A stretch of DNA of 64,000 nucleotides from Chlamydoabsidia padenii (GCA_025330725.1 JAIWND010000006.1:744001-808000); one strand, 5' to 3'; positions 32,435 through 44,302 are shown, counted from the stretch's first letter. The notes: generated from the sequence alone by a model not told the origin. Program-made: numbers and translations.

Positions 32435-34153
32435 CTATATACAAAGGGCCAGAGCATGATTGGTTCCAAGAGCGACATCCACCACCGTATTGTTTTCCAT
32501 ATCCACTTGTTTGGCCACATATTCGTGTTGATGATGTCCCAATCCTAATCTACCACTTGATCCGTTAAGCCCCCATGTAAACAAATCACCAGATTCTAAA
32601 AGAGAGAGAGGAAAGATACAAACAATAATAAATAATTTGTAGATTGCTTTTGTTTACTTTTTTTCCCTTCTTCTTACCAGTGATAGCTGCAGCATAGTCA
32701 GTAGCAGCAAATACCCGAATGGCCCTACCCAGACCTTTCACTTTTCGTGGGGTGAGTGTTTCAAGCGCCTCCTTTCCTAGTCCCAAACTTCCATAGCCGC
32801 ATGTATATACAGATCCGTCCTCTATATTAGCAATATAACCGTATTAGTACATTTCTATTAAGATCAGCAAAATTTGTTTTTTTCGTTCGGGGTTTCTTAC
32901 GTGTTAGGATGACGGAGAATGGTCCACCAGCAGCAATATCCACAATGACTTGATCCAATATAGTAACAGGAAGAGGTGCCAAGATCTATAGGGAGGTGGG
33001 AATGTATATGACGTTAGTACAAAAAAAAAAAAAAAGTTTTCATACAGAATTTGGTTCTCTCTTTTTGACTTTTTTACCCGATCTATCTTGCTACCCTGCA
33101 TACCTTGACCATATTCTGAGTTACCCCATACCCATAATTGACCGTCTCCTATTAAAAAATTAAGCTACGTTAACTTTTTGCCTCCCTTATATATATATAT
33201 ATATCCCCTATTATCCTAATGATTATTTACCTTTTAGTGCCAATGTAAAGTCTGTTGAGCTTGATAGTTTTTGAATAGGACCATCGAGAGGTAAACAACT
33301 TGGTACACATCGATCACCGGATTGATCATCACCTTGACCAAGCTGACCATCGGCACCCCATCCCATGGCATATATCTTGTTATTATCTAATCCATACGCA
33401 ATTAGTGTATTAAAAAAAAGGGGGGAGGGTGAGCCGGTGCCTCCCTAAAATAGCTTATTCTTTTCATTTACCTGTAGTAAACACAGTATTGTCCATGCCA
33501 CAAACAATATCTACTATTCGATCACCTTCATAACCTTGGATTGCCTTTGGTTGTTGTTGAGTCATGAGATCGCCAGGTCTTGTTGACTTGTTTTCATCAG
33601 TGCCCAGTTGTCCATACATATTATTGCCCATACTGTAAATTGTATCCTTTGTGTCTTGAGAATCGCCCACCACGATATGTGAATGTTCGCGGCCACACAC
33701 CAAGCCTCGCAAACAGTCGCCATTTTTCAAAGTAAAGGATATACGATCCGAATCCTGATTACCTATTGATAGTTTGTAAAAAAGAAAAAGACGTGTTACC
33801 AATCTGTCGTGGATAAAGTTCTTTTACTTTATTTTTACCTAATTGATGAGACTGATCCACACCAAATCCGTACACATGATTCTTAGTACCCAAGAGTGAG
33901 TGACCCCAACCAGTAGCAATATGATTTACAGTGTCTGTTATCTAAAAAGTATTATAAGTGTTAACAAAGAATAAAGTGCAAGGGGGGGGCTACTTACGGG
34001 AAGGGCATAATCGGTTTGATTGTAAAGTAGTGTAGGTTGTGTCAGAACACTAGGTGTGCGTGTCAATGGTAAAGCATGTGTATTTCCCCAACCATAAAGT
34101 AATTGGTTTGGCTTTTTGGTGGTATGAATGCTTCGTTGGATGGATTTGAGCAT
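32435..34153 (-). CDS. Mitochondrial RCC1-repeat protein (RCC1L/WBSCR16-like)
   Basis: The N-terminus MLKSIQRSIHTTKKPNQ looks like a mitochondrial presequence and is followed by RCC1 blades: LLYGWGNTHALPL, HIATGWGHSLLGTKNHVYGFG, GLVCGREHSHIVV...IYSMGNNMYGQLGTD, DIVCGMDNTVFTT...IYAMGWGADGQLGQG, FTLALKGDGQLWVWGNSEYGQ, DIAAGGPFSVILTEDGSVYTCGYGSLGLG, and GDLFTWGLNGSSGRLGLG...ALGTNHALALCI. About seven blades over eight or nine exons. Human RCC1L and yeast Fmp25-type proteins act in mitochondrial ribosome assembly or fusion. An in-frame ATG 15 bp further up (34168) would add MFLLF; the inner start gives the more usual presequence. Confidence 0.85.
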
Positions 34154-35061
34154 AAACAATAAAAACACAAAGAGGAAAGAGAAAGGGTATTATTTGGCCG
34201 AGCTACTTTTTTTTGATGTAATTCCGAAAAAGCGGCATTTTAAATTTTCAAGTTCTACGAAAGGTGTTTCTACCATTCAGATACCTCGTTGTATGATGAA
34301 TTTGGACTATCTCTCAGGTTCTAAATCATAAACTTTGATGTATTGGTTATGCGGAGGTTGATGTGATAGGTGATGTCTCAAGGTACCTTTTTTTTCTTTT
34401 TTTTTAAAAAAAAGCGGGATTTGAATTATTCACTTGGACTGGTTGCCCTCAGCATAGTTAGAGCCATGGTTTACTCAAGCTATATGATTTGTCCTCCTTT
34501 GCATATTCGGTATGCCTCGCTTTTGTTCCACTACCTTCCACCTTATTTGATATTTCAAGCCAATGGCATGTTACATATATACTGATACTTATCAAAACCA
34601 ATGATTGTTTTTGCCTGTCTTCTCCCTCCCCCCCCCTTTTTTTTTTTTTTGACAGCTCAGGTACCCGTTTTCAAATCCCGATTTTCCCACACAGCTCTTT
34701 TTTTACACTCCCAATCACATTGACTATACGCTCAAGTCCAGACTTATGCAAACTGTCTCTTAATAAAACAGAGATATAATAAAACGTTTCAATCTATAAG
34801 TTTTTTTTTTTTTACACTTTTCGGTTTTGTTAGTATCTTTTCTATTTCTTTAGCCATAATGCAAAGAAACCCCGCTCTTACCTTTTTTGGGGCCGATCTT
34901 CCTTGGTACAAAGGTACACATCACTTGACAGACAATATTCCCGATTGTTCTTTTACAATAGTCCAGACACACATCCATATACATATTGAAAATATATCAC
35001 TTGACATATCATATTTTATTTATTTATTTATTACAATACATATCAACAGATTCAAACTAAA
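34154..35061. other. Spacer with three motif copies and a possible small exon
   Basis: Motif copies: GCGGCATTTTAAA (34232-34244) near the RCC1-like start, GCGGGATTTGAATT (34414-34427) and TTTTCAAATCCCG (34668-34680), the last two facing each other about 240 bp apart. Downstream of the last, 180 bp on, an ATG at 34859 opens MQRNPALTFFGADLPWYK, ending at a possible GTACAC donor, which could be the first exon of a small gene; no later exon was convincing. Confidence 0.4.
34414..34427 (-). promoter_or_regulatory. Recurrent motif GCGGGATTTGAATT
   Basis: A perfect copy in the complementary orientation, 260 bp upstream of the leftward RCC1-like gene and facing a second copy at 34668-34680. Confidence 0.4.
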
Positions 35062-36969
35062 CTACATAAATAGACCCGATTTCTCGGTTGGATGAGGAGG
35101 GAGGAATAAAGAAGGAGGAATAAAGGGGGGATGTATATGCCTTGACATACGATGAGGATAAGAAGAAGAAGAAGAAGAAGAAGAGGATGGGGGAAGAGAT
35201 CTATACTGATTTGAGGAAGTTGTGGATGAGTGGCTACTTGGTGGTTGCTGCTGTTGGAGAGACGATGGCGGCGGTTGAGAAGCCGTAGAAGAAGATGGAT
35301 GATATCGCCGGCCTTCATTACTAGTTAGTGGTGGTGGGATCATTGGTGGAAAAGTATAATAAGAGGATGGTGTTGTTGGTGGATTCCTATTGTTGTTTCC
35401 ATGTATTTGCTGCTGCATCCAAGGTGTAGAAGGGTGATGATGATACTGGTTCGGTAAATGAGGTGGTAAATGAGGTGGATGTATCTGAGGAGGTGGAGGA
35501 TAATAACCCGGATTTGCTGTCCATGTATATAATGGAAGAGATGAGCGTTGCGACTTGTGTTTTTGTGGTGGTAGTTTTGATGATGGTGACCCTTGTCCAC
35601 GAGATCGTCGGGTCTCTTCATTATGGCGATGATTAGATAAAGGTCGATGTCGCTGATGATGATCCTTTCTTTGATGTAGTTGCATATCATCATCATCATC
35701 ATCATTGACGTATTCACCATTAGATGCTAAAGAGGATATATTACCGGAAGATGCTGTTGATGAAGAGGAGGAGGTAGAGATTGTGACGAGTGATGATACC
35801 CCATTGTTGTGAGTCGATCTGCTGCTTTTCCCCTTCCCTTTTGATGATTTGTTGTCATGATCGCTATCGTCTTCCATTGCCGAATGATAGTCACTTTGCT
35901 GCTGTTGTTGTTCAAAAGGGGTTGATATTGTTGTCGCGGAAAAGCTGTGAGGACGAGGTTGGCCACCGGGTCGAGCTGAATTTAATTTCTCATCCAGACT
36001 TGTTGAAGATGGTTGTTGTTGCCTTTCTGCTGATTTAGATCGGTACCGTCGTTGATGTTGTTTTCTGTCGTGTTGTAGTTCCCGAGTAAACATGGCCAAT
36101 TGTTCCCCTGTTTTCTGTATTTCATTCAACATTTTCTGTTCCAGTTCCCGCCTTTCCATTTCCCTGGCCAAGTATGCCATCTTCTCTTGTTGCCGTTCAT
36201 GCTGGATTTGCTGTATCTGTTCCTTCAAGGTGTTCAGTAGGTGAAGCCATGTTGTTGATCCAGGTGTTTGTTGAGAAGGAGAAGGCGGATCATTGTTGCT
36301 ACTATTGTCGAGGATGATCGGTTGATGACTGGATTTTTCTTTTATTGTTGATGCAGGTGATTGCTGTTTCACCAAACAAGGTATTCCGACAATAGACTTG
36401 AAAGTTTTGTTATTGTCATGTGGTGAAGGGATGATACCAAGGGTTGCACTTTTTGGCTTTGTTGCTTCTACTGCTTTATCCGATGACGTTGATGATGATG
36501 CTGCACTTGTAGTTGGTGAGGATTGATCTTGACTTCTTTTATTATACTTGTCGAAGAAGAGGGAAGAAGATGATGTTGAGAATACTTGTAGCTGGTTAGG
36601 TGACAGGGAGGCTTGTTGTAGTACAAATCGCGGCATAGTCGAACCTCCATTTCCATTGGTTGCTCCGACGCCGACGTCGATAATGTTTTCAGTCTTCAGT
36701 AATCCTTCGCTTGGTAGTGTGACATTCATGTTGGTGGGATCCATTGTTGTTGTTGTCGCTTTTGCTGAAGATACAGGTGTGTTGCTGGCTGTGTCAATGA
36801 GTACCCCTTGTTGTGGTTCAACACACACGTTCGACATGACCATCTTTACCGGAATGGGTTGCGTCGCCGACCTGACCGAGGTTGGATTGTTCTTATCCGA
36901 GATAATAAAAGTGTTGGATATAGCTGTAGGTGTAGGTGTATGGTAAGGTGATGTTTGTGAGACCGCCAT
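35062..36969 (-). CDS. Low-complexity Ser/Gln/Pro-rich protein with a central coiled coil
   Basis: One long uninterrupted frame of about 635 residues. The N-terminal third is Ser/Thr-rich (MAVSQTSPYHTPTPT). A charged coiled coil spans about residues 240-320 (LLNTLKEQIQQIQHERQQEKMAYLAREMERRELEQKMLNEI in the genome order). It is followed by Arg/Gln-rich, Asp-rich and Ser-rich tracts, and a Pro/His/Tyr-rich C-terminus (PGYYPPPPQIHPPHLPP). No enzyme domain is seen. It could be a regulatory or scaffold protein. Two ATGs are possible (36987 or 36969); the second is used because the first adds only a hydrophobic stub, MYILYI. A perfect motif copy lies 120 bp upstream. Confidence 0.7.
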   Translation of the reverse strand: MAVSQTSPYHTPTPTAISNTFIISDKNNPTSVRSATQPIPVKMVMSNVCVEPQQGVLIDTASNTPVSSAKATTTTMDPTNMNVTLPSEGLLKTENIIDVGVGATNGNGGSTMPRFVLQQASLSPNQLQVFSTSSSSLFFDKYNKRSQDQSSPTTSAASSSTSSDKAVEATKPKSATLGIIPSPHDNNKTFKSIVGIPCLVKQQSPASTIKEKSSHQPIILDNSSNNDPPSPSQQTPGSTTWLHLLNTLKEQIQQIQHERQQEKMAYLAREMERRELEQKMLNEIQKTGEQLAMFTRELQHDRKQHQRRYRSKSAERQQQPSSTSLDEKLNSARPGGQPRPHSFSATTISTPFEQQQQQSDYHSAMEDDSDHDNKSSKGKGKSSRSTHNNGVSSLVTISTSSSSSTASSGNISSLASNGEYVNDDDDDDMQLHQRKDHHQRHRPLSNHRHNEETRRSRGQGSPSSKLPPQKHKSQRSSLPLYTWTANPGYYPPPPQIHPPHLPPHLPNQYHHHPSTPWMQQQIHGNNNRNPPTTPSSYYTFPPMIPPPLTSNEGRRYHPSSSTASQPPPSSLQQQQPPSSHSSTTSSNQYRSLPPSSSSSSSSSYPHRMSRHIHPPFIPPSLFLPPHPTEKSGLFM

Positions 36970-37088
36970 TATATATAAAATGTACAATAAGTGAGAGAGA
37001 GAGTAAGAATGTCGTTTTTTTTTTTTTTAAAAAAAAAGAGGGAAGAGGAAAAGGGAAATCAGGTTCATGTGCTATTTTTATATGGCCG

Positions 37089-37102
37089 ATTTTCAAATCC
37101 CG
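37089..37102 (+). promoter_or_regulatory. Recurrent ATTTTCAAATCCCG motif
   Basis: Perfect copy 120 bp upstream of the start of the leftward coiled-coil protein gene. Confidence 0.45.
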
Positions 37103-37189
37103 AGCACCAACGCATAAGTTTATTGTATTTGATCTCTAATGTTAATAAAAAAAAAAGACAAAGATAAACAAACATTGCACTAAACTACT

Positions 37190-38156
37190 TTAATCTATTT
37201 CCTTGGCAAGTACTTCCGGATTCGTGATGCTAGTAGTAGGTGGATTCAGGAAGAGAGCCAGTGGTGATATCCAATCATCGGTAGAGACATAGACAGCTTG
37301 GATCCAAGATGATAAACCATTAGTTATAAATCGCCCAATCAGTAGACCAAGTTAGGTGGATGGTCAGCAAAGGAAGAATGACAGCCCCCCCCCCTTTACA
37401 AAAAAAAAGAACCAACACTTGAGGGTAAGATGTAGTCAATGATTTTTCGCGCCCAGTACCCAATCACCAAACCAAAACACAAGAGCGAGAAGAGATGTTC
37501 GTTTGACCAAATGCTTCTTAGTTTAATTACACCAGATTTGTGATACAAAGAACCAATCTACGCCCCCAGAATATTTGGTATACTCACACCGAGAAGCCAT
37601 TATCCAGTTCTTGAATCCATAAGATCTTCTTCATGTCCATAACCTAAATAAGATAATAATAATAATAGAGAACATGCGCAGAAAATGTCAGCAAGTCAAC
37701 AACCGTAACTTGGTGATATCGGGAACTTCGGCATGAATTCCGTTCTCGGTATTTCGGCAGAATGGGTTCACCTGCATCTATGGATGGATACATACAAAAA
37801 CCAAAAGAATAGTATCAGTGTCATGTTTAACCCCCCTTTTTTGTTTCATGTGCTATATAGGCAGGATCTTAACTTCAGTACCATCTTCAACAACTGGAAG
37901 GTGATCTTGTTATCGAATGTCGCACCTATCACAATACCATTGACAAGGAAGAAGGTTAGTATGTTAAAGTTGGTTTGTTGTGCATAGTAAGTTTACCTAA
38001 TTTAACCAGGAGAGAGTAGCATTAGTGATATTAGGAACACCCAGTTTCTTTCTATAAGGTCAAAAAGAGAAGGTTAGCCAAGCCGGTCCTTAATGTTTAT
38101 TAGCTTTGTGTAAGTCTTGGCGAGAAAAGCTACGTTGACCATTTGGTTGACTGCAT
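37190..38156 (-). pseudogene. Decayed multi-exon gene, family unknown
   Basis: Minus-strand segments with coding character and splice signals but broken frames: an ATG at 38156 (MQSTKWST then stop), NQMVNVAFLAKTYTKL, KKLGVPNITNATLSWLN, FFLVNGIVIGATFDNKITFQ, NGIHAEVPDITKLRL, VMDMKKILWIQELDNGFSV and a last stretch SSWIQAVYVSTDDWISPLAL...NPEVLAKEID with a stop at 37190-37192. GCGGGAAATCAC upstream (38206-38217) resembles the promoter motif. No family is recognised. A functional gene with a structure that was misread is possible. Confidence 0.4.
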
Positions 38157-38364
38157 CGGGAATGTAAAAGAATTAAAGTGAGAAGAGACAGAAAGGGGGA
38201 ATTGTGATTTCCCGCATAAAATATAATTTTACCCTGAGGTCCCGACACCCCCAAAAGCCACATTTAAAGATTATTATATTATGGATTCAAATGACTCTAG
38301 GTACTTTTATTGGTATCAAAGAAGAGTAGTGAGTGAGTGAGTGAGTAAAACAAATTATATACAA

Positions 38365-38371
<7 letters not shown>

Positions 38372-38423
<52 letters not shown>
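38372..38423. repeat. 52-nt poly(A) homopolymer
   Basis: Longest homopolymer of the window, about 80 bp beyond the PPR gene stop (poly(T) on that strand). No SINE body lies next to it, so it may be simple slippage. Confidence 0.9.
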
Positions 38424-38426
<3 letters not shown>

Positions 38427-38503
38427 CAAATGATAAAAAGAGGAGGAGAGATAATGTAATAGTGTATATATGTGTAGGGAGAGAGAGAGAGACAGGGAAG
38501 ATT

Positions 38504-40147
38504 CTAAATAGCAGCTTTTTCCTTGGCCCATCGTAAAACCTCCATGGTCATCTTGTTTGGTTGAATATTATCCGCCTTCATTTCATCATAAACACGTTTG
38601 ACTTGTTCCCATTGTTTCGCCTTGGCCCACGCACGCATCAGGATTGTATAGAGAGCCACATTCACCTTGATCCCATGGGATTTGAGTTCCTTGAGCATAT
38701 TTTCACAAGCATGAGGATCAGGTACAAAAGCATGAGCCAACATTAATGTACCAAATGTCACCAGAGTAGGTTTGATATTTCTTGCCATCATGTCTTGATA
38801 CACTTGACTGACCATCCCAGTGTCATTATGTCGTAAGAAGGCCCGCATAAAAGAGGTATAGGTGTAAACATTGTTGCTGGCTTTTGGATGATCCCCCCAT
38901 ATCGGTGATACTGTCATATCCGTGTTGTCATCGTCGTCCAATAGTGATTTGAATTGTTGATAGTATCCATTGAGTTTTGCCAGATCGATATGTCCCATTG
39001 CTGCATTAAGAATGATGTTTCGTGTATGTCCAGTAGGCACCAAAGGTTCTTGTTGAGGTTGTTGACCAAAGAAATCCTGGAAGAGTTGTACCGCATAAGA
39101 GTTGTCCTTATGTTTGACATGAATCCCCATCAAAGTAGTAGCCACTACATGATTCACATTCACATTTTGTTGTTTCATCTTGTCGTAAATTCGCCATGCC
39201 TCGTCCACCAGTGCTTCATTCCCAAGTCCTTGAATCAATATCGCATAAGAGTATACATCTGGTTCCAATCCCACCTGATATAACTTGGACCAAAACTTGG
39301 TAGCAGTTTCCATATCCAGTTGTAAGACAGAATGGTGCATGAGAACGTTGTAAGTCACCAAGTTGGGTGGTACCTTTTGTTGCATCATCGTCTTAAACAC
39401 CCCTTCTGCCCTATCCACATCACATTGTCGCATGTAGCCATCAATCATACTGGTGTAAGTATAAACATCGGGTCGCACAAAGTTTGCCCGCATCCGCATG
39501 AGCCACCTTTTCGCCCTGATCATATCCGATTGTCTACTGTATCCGTTAATGATGGTTGTATAGGTGATTGTATTCGGTTTCAGTTCACGTCGTTCCATTT
39601 CCCTTAATAAATTGATGGCCTTGTTTTGCTGATCGTTAAGCACCGCATAGATAATACGTTTGTTGTAATCCTCCACCGTAATATGTTTCCTCTTGGGTTC
39701 CTTGAAGTGATTGGCCTTGACTATTTTTTCAATCTTCGGTCGATATACCATTCTGTAGTTCCTTTCCTTGTTCTTGATTGCTGTTGTCTTGGAATTTTGT
39801 TGACTGCTGCTACTGCCAAGTGAATCTAACATATCACTATCGCTGTCATATTCAGATACAGATGCCGTGTAGTTGGAGAGGGTTGGAGAGGTTAACATTG
39901 ATGAGGTAGAATAAAAATGTCGACTTGATCCGGTGTTAAGAAGTTTATGTCTAGAGGCTGTTGATGTTCTTGTCCAAAGAAGAATCGGTAATGGTAAGGT
40001 CCTTCCCAAGTTGAAGATTGTCCGATGTGAGGTTGAAGCTGTCACTGTTGCAGAGGAGGTAGGTGAGCCTGATATTGATCTGGAGACTATAGCCCGCAGG
40101 ACGTTGACAATAAGTGAATGTGAGCATTGTAGATATTGTTGAGACAT
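38504..40147 (-). CDS. Pentatricopeptide repeat (PPR) protein, probably mitochondrial
   Basis: Single exon, 547 residues. The N-terminus (MSQQYLQCSHSLIVNVLRAIVSRSISG) is basic, Ser-rich and free of acid residues, as in a mitochondrial presequence. At least eight PPR motifs follow, with the usual signature NxxTYTTIINGYSRQSDMIRAKRWLMRMRA: ELKPNTITYTTII, NFVRPDVYTYTSMI, KVPPNLVTYNVLM, GLEPDVYSYAILI, NVNVNHVVATTLM, NVYTYTSFMRAFL, NIKPTLVTFGTLM and GIKVNVALYTILM. The protein ends QPNKMTMEVLRWAKEKAAI. PPR proteins bind organellar RNA one base per repeat. The RNA target cannot be read off by eye. The lack of introns differs from its neighbours. Confidence 0.92.
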   Translation of the reverse strand: MSQQYLQCSHSLIVNVLRAIVSRSISGSPTSSATVTASTSHRTIFNLGRTLPLPILLWTRTSTASRHKLLNTGSSRHFYSTSSMLTSPTLSNYTASVSEYDSDSDMLDSLGSSSSQQNSKTTAIKNKERNYRMVYRPKIEKIVKANHFKEPKRKHITVEDYNKRIIYAVLNDQQNKAINLLREMERRELKPNTITYTTIINGYSRQSDMIRAKRWLMRMRANFVRPDVYTYTSMIDGYMRQCDVDRAEGVFKTMMQQKVPPNLVTYNVLMHHSVLQLDMETATKFWSKLYQVGLEPDVYSYAILIQGLGNEALVDEAWRIYDKMKQQNVNVNHVVATTLMGIHVKHKDNSYAVQLFQDFFGQQPQQEPLVPTGHTRNIILNAAMGHIDLAKLNGYYQQFKSLLDDDDNTDMTVSPIWGDHPKASNNVYTYTSFMRAFLRHNDTGMVSQVYQDMMARNIKPTLVTFGTLMLAHAFVPDPHACENMLKELKSHGIKVNVALYTILMRAWAKAKQWEQVKRVYDEMKADNIQPNKMTMEVLRWAKEKAAI

Positions 40148-41067
40148 GCTAAAGTATAAAAGTAGACTGTGAAGGGTGGGATATCAATTACAATAGTATT
40201 AAGGGAGAGAGAGAGAGAGTGAGAGAGAATGGTTGTAAGTGAAGTAAAAAAAAAAAAAAAAAAATAAGCGACAAAGAGAAAGGAAAAAAACGAAGCAAAG
40301 CGAATCGATCGTTTGGTTTCCTTTACTTTGAGGGTCAAGATATAAAATAAGAAGGAGGGGAGATGGAAGAAGAAAGAGAATGACCACTGGAGAAAGCAAA
40401 AAATGAAAAGGGAAGAGGAGAAAAACAACACGAAGAAAGTCAGGTCAAAAATTAATTTAAATCCCGCCGTGGTGACTTTATTTTTCTTTAACAGGCCATT
40501 GACTCAATGCCTCTGGACTATATAAACCAGAAGGTTACCCTTACCTTTACCGACTGAGTGTATCAGGCATATGATTTATCTAGTCATTACTTTGAGAATT
40601 TTTTTTTTTTTTTTTTTCCTTTTTCAAAAAGTTAGTTTTTGTCCTTGTCAAGGAAGCAAGGGTATCAACCAGGGTGTCCTATCATATAAACGCTCTTTGA
40701 TTTGATCTGAAATCATTGTCTCGAGACAAACCTACAGATAGTATCACCACAAACCAACACAATGCTAAAAAGTACAGATACATCATGAATCATGCAAATA
40801 GAACATTGTCGAAAAGTAAAACGTGGATGGAAAAAAGTTCTTTATAAGATTCTCAGGAACATTTTTCGAAACCCGCTATGTGGTTTTCGATCCATTACTG
40901 ACTACCCTCTATAAAAGTAATAACACATCATTTCCACAAGTGTAAACAACAACATGATGATCAAACCCTGCACCGTTTTATTAAAAGATTAGATGATATA
41001 TAGATATAACGTTAAAGGATCAAGATAGATATAATAATGTAAGATAGTATGACAAAAGAAGAAATGA
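40148..41067. other. PPR promoter and MIT-gene 3' flank
   Basis: GA repeats (40204-40226), A- and T-runs (40243-40264; 40600-40618), and motif copies TTTAAATCCCGCC (40456-40468) and TTTTTCGAAACCCGC (40862-40876). No ORF with coding character. Confidence 0.45.
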
Positions 41068-44000
41068 TCAATCATCCAAAGTCCATTCACGGCAACGTTT
41101 CAGCCACTTGTTCAACAAGATGGCAAAATCACGCATGACAAAACTACAAACTACAGAATGAAGAGTGCCAGTACACATCATGGTTTTTTGTAAAAGATGA
41201 TCATAAATGTATGCAGAATTCATTGGGGCCGTTCTAGAGACTTCCATCAACCTATCCCGCCATTCATCTATGTTATACGAAAAAAAAAGTCCATTGTTAG
41301 CAAACCCGATATGTGTTGTGTACCCCTTTTCCTTATGTCGATCCTACCTAAAACGCTAGCCATGGAGAATAGTCGGATAAGTGATGATATGTAGGCATGG
41401 ACTTGTTCTTCACTATATATAAATAAAAAAAAAGATCAGTCATCTTGTTCATTGTGTGTATAAGTTGTATATACTTACGAAGGTTTGGCTTCAATCCTCA
41501 TCCGTTCAACGGATTTTGATAGTTTGTTGCTCCATAATGTCATGGGATCCGTGATAGATTTCAAATGTTGTTGATTAGAATGATCTTGTGATGTTGATGT
41601 TTGTTGGTATGTGGTTGATGCTAGTAATGATAACGAAGACTGTTGAGGAGGTATTGATGATTGCTGTTGTGGTGCTGAAGAAGAATCATACGTGACTTTA
41701 CCAAAGGTTTGCTTGATTTGATCCAAGGTATGTTCCAGACGACCCAGGTCATGTAAAGCTTCATTAGTGATATCTTTTTGCTCACTTGTTGCCCCAAAGT
41801 GAGGAGTATGAGTATGCATCCGAAGGAGTAGGCCTAAGAGCTGTTCACATGAGGATATCTTGGCATCGAGTGCAGGTAGACGGACTTGATTTTGGTACCA
41901 GAGTTGTTTTGGTACATGAATCCGTTCCGTGATGTATCCTCCTTCTTCCATGCTTTGTAATAATCTTGCCATCAATTTAGGTTGCTTGTTACTTTCGTTG
42001 TTGGTCGAAGGATCCATGATAATATCCACATCGATGCCCTTGTTTCTTGTGGCCGTGGTGATGTCGGCTCCAAAGTTATGTGCATGATGAGTTGTTGTCG
42101 GCCGTTTTGATGAGGCTGTTGGCGTTGTAGGTGATAAGAATGCTTGGCCGATGCTGGTCGCTATTGATCTAGGTGTTGTAGGTGCGGAGTTAGAACCCCC
42201 AGATGGTGATAATAGTACTTTGGATGATGATGATAGATAGTCAGTTTCAGCGGTATTCATGTGCAATGGTGGTAATGTCTTGAGAGTCTTCGGTTTAGTC
42301 GTTTTTGATGATTTCTTGTTCCGCTTGTTCCAAAACGAGATTGATTTCGAGCTGTTTGCAGGTAAAGGTGTCGAAGGATCGAGTGATATTAAAGTCGTAT
42401 CACCACCATTGTTGCTGTTGCTGTGTTTTGAGCTGCCACCACTACGATTGCTATGAGCTGAATCCCGAGATTGGGTAGAAGAGACAGTTTTTGAGCTGGC
42501 TGACCTGTCCAAGGAAGTACCCGACGGAGGACAAATTGGATTAGGATTATTGGCACTAGTTGTTGTTGTTGTTGTCGTTGTTGATGAGGATGTAGTCAGG
42601 AATGATGACGATGACAATTCAGGTTCCGTTTCTTCAATAACAGCCGCAATAGAAGTACTAGGACAATTTGTACGACGGGATCGATCAGGCATGGTAGCTG
42701 CAGAATCCGCAAGAAGTTTAGCCAAACTTTCCATAGCACAATCAGATGTTTCGTCAAAAAAGGAGGATGTATTATTGCCAATGTTGGTATCAGGTAAGAG
42801 GAGAGAGTGTGATGGTAGGTACTTTGAGGAAGCAATCGAGTAATCGTCTTCATCTCGGTAGGTGAATGTGGTGGAATAGAAGGATGATCGTGATGGTGAA
42901 TAAATTGAGGAATTACCGGTCATAAGAGAGGATGTGTATAATTTTGATGGTGGTTCATTAATGTTGGCTGTGTTACTAGATGAGGATGATGAGGACCTTG
43001 TTCTTGTCGAATCACTTGTATACTTCTTTTTCGAGTTGTCATCATTATAACTGGAGTCGCCGGTGATTTCATGAGAGTGATGTTCATTATCTTGTTGTTT
43101 ATCAGAATCATTACCAGTATCCTTTTGATGAATATCAAGAAGAGACGCCATCATCGGTTCCGGTCTTGAATACAAAAGGTTTTTTGTTTCCAAGGTTGAT
43201 TGAAGGTCAAAGTAATCGTCACCAGTAGCTATTCCCACATCAGGTAATGTCAAGGATGTCAAGTCGATCTTGGATGAGCTGAAGGATGGTCGTGTCGTTT
43301 CTTCTGGTGCATTCAAATCCGATGAGTGTCGTTGTTTTTTCTTGGATGCTATATAAAAAGACATTAATACTAGTGAGTTAGACAAAATTAATTTCTTTTT
43401 AAATAAGGTAGTTATTACTTACATTGTTTCTTCCAAGATTTTGTTGACTTGTTCATCGATAATGTAGGAGTACTCTTGGATGGACTAGGCATTGCAAATA
43501 CGGGATTTGGTGGAGATGCCGGCTTGAGATGTTCTTTACTGAGATGTTTCTTGACAAACATAGACCCAAAGAGTGACCCTGAAGGTGATTTCGGTAGTAG
43601 TGGTAGTGGTGGTGCTTTAGGAGATTTACTAGGTACAGGTGGTGGTGGATCTGTCGGTATTCTAATATCCATATAAGACGATGTATTCAATGATCCAGTT
43701 GGTATATTTGGTTGGGGTAGATCATGATCTACTTGAGAAGAACCAAAAGTTAAGGAAGGTCGTTGGGATTGAGTGTGCTTTGTTGGTATCGGTGTTGGCG
43801 GATCTGTTACTGATACTGGTATCGGAGGTGCTGGATTTTGCTGTAAATGGGCGACGGGAATACTGTTAGATGGATTCAGGTCAAGTTCATTGTTGTTAAT
43901 TTGCCGAGTTAAAGTTGCCACACGCTCTGAATAAGAATCATACTATTGTTTTCAAAAGAATAAGAGTTGGTTAATAACCACCAGGTTTGATTTTTGGTTC

Positions 44001-44302
44001 CTCTGACTTACAATCTTCTTCAGTCGAGTTTGGTCCATATATTCACCTGTAGCTGAATCAAACACTTTGTCGAGTAATGCGATAGCGTCAGTGTAAGCAT
44101 CGAGGGCTTGCTTTGGTGATCCAGTAAAATCATAGAGAACTGCCATATTCGCCTTTTCCAGAGCAGCTTCCGTCCAAGAATTCACCATAGCCGATGGTTT
44201 CGTCGGTTGAGAATGACCAGTTTCCTGCGCACCCCTAATTTTCGTTGAGCCTTTACCATTATCTTGTCGTTGAGTTCTACTGAATAAGGTCTTTCGTGGC
44301 AT
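41068..44302 (-). CDS. MIT-domain protein with long disordered centre
   Basis: Five exons joined in frame. Exon 1 starts MPRKTLFSRTQRQ and contains an MIT domain: WTEAALEKANMAVLYDFTGSPKQALDAYTDAIALLDKVF...YMDQTRLKKI|YDSYSERVATL, the three-helix bundle that binds ESCRT-III tails. Exon 2 (43415..43921) is Pro-rich. Exon 3 (41475..about 43350) is a Ser/Thr-rich disordered region of about 600 residues that ends in a helical part (EQLLGLLLRMHTHTPHF...ALHDLGRLEHTLDQIKQTF). The last exons give a conserved-looking C-terminal domain (EEQVHAYISSLIRLFSMASVL|DEWRDRLMEVSRTAPMNSAYIYDHLL...WTLDD). Similar MIT proteins of unknown role occur in filamentous fungi. Endosomal or cytokinetic function is only an inference from MIT. 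Confidence 0.8.

Noticed and set aside
35340..35966. Minus-strand His/Tyr/Ile-rich ORFs
   Set aside because: Alternative frames of the low-complexity coiled-coil protein gene at 35062-36969.
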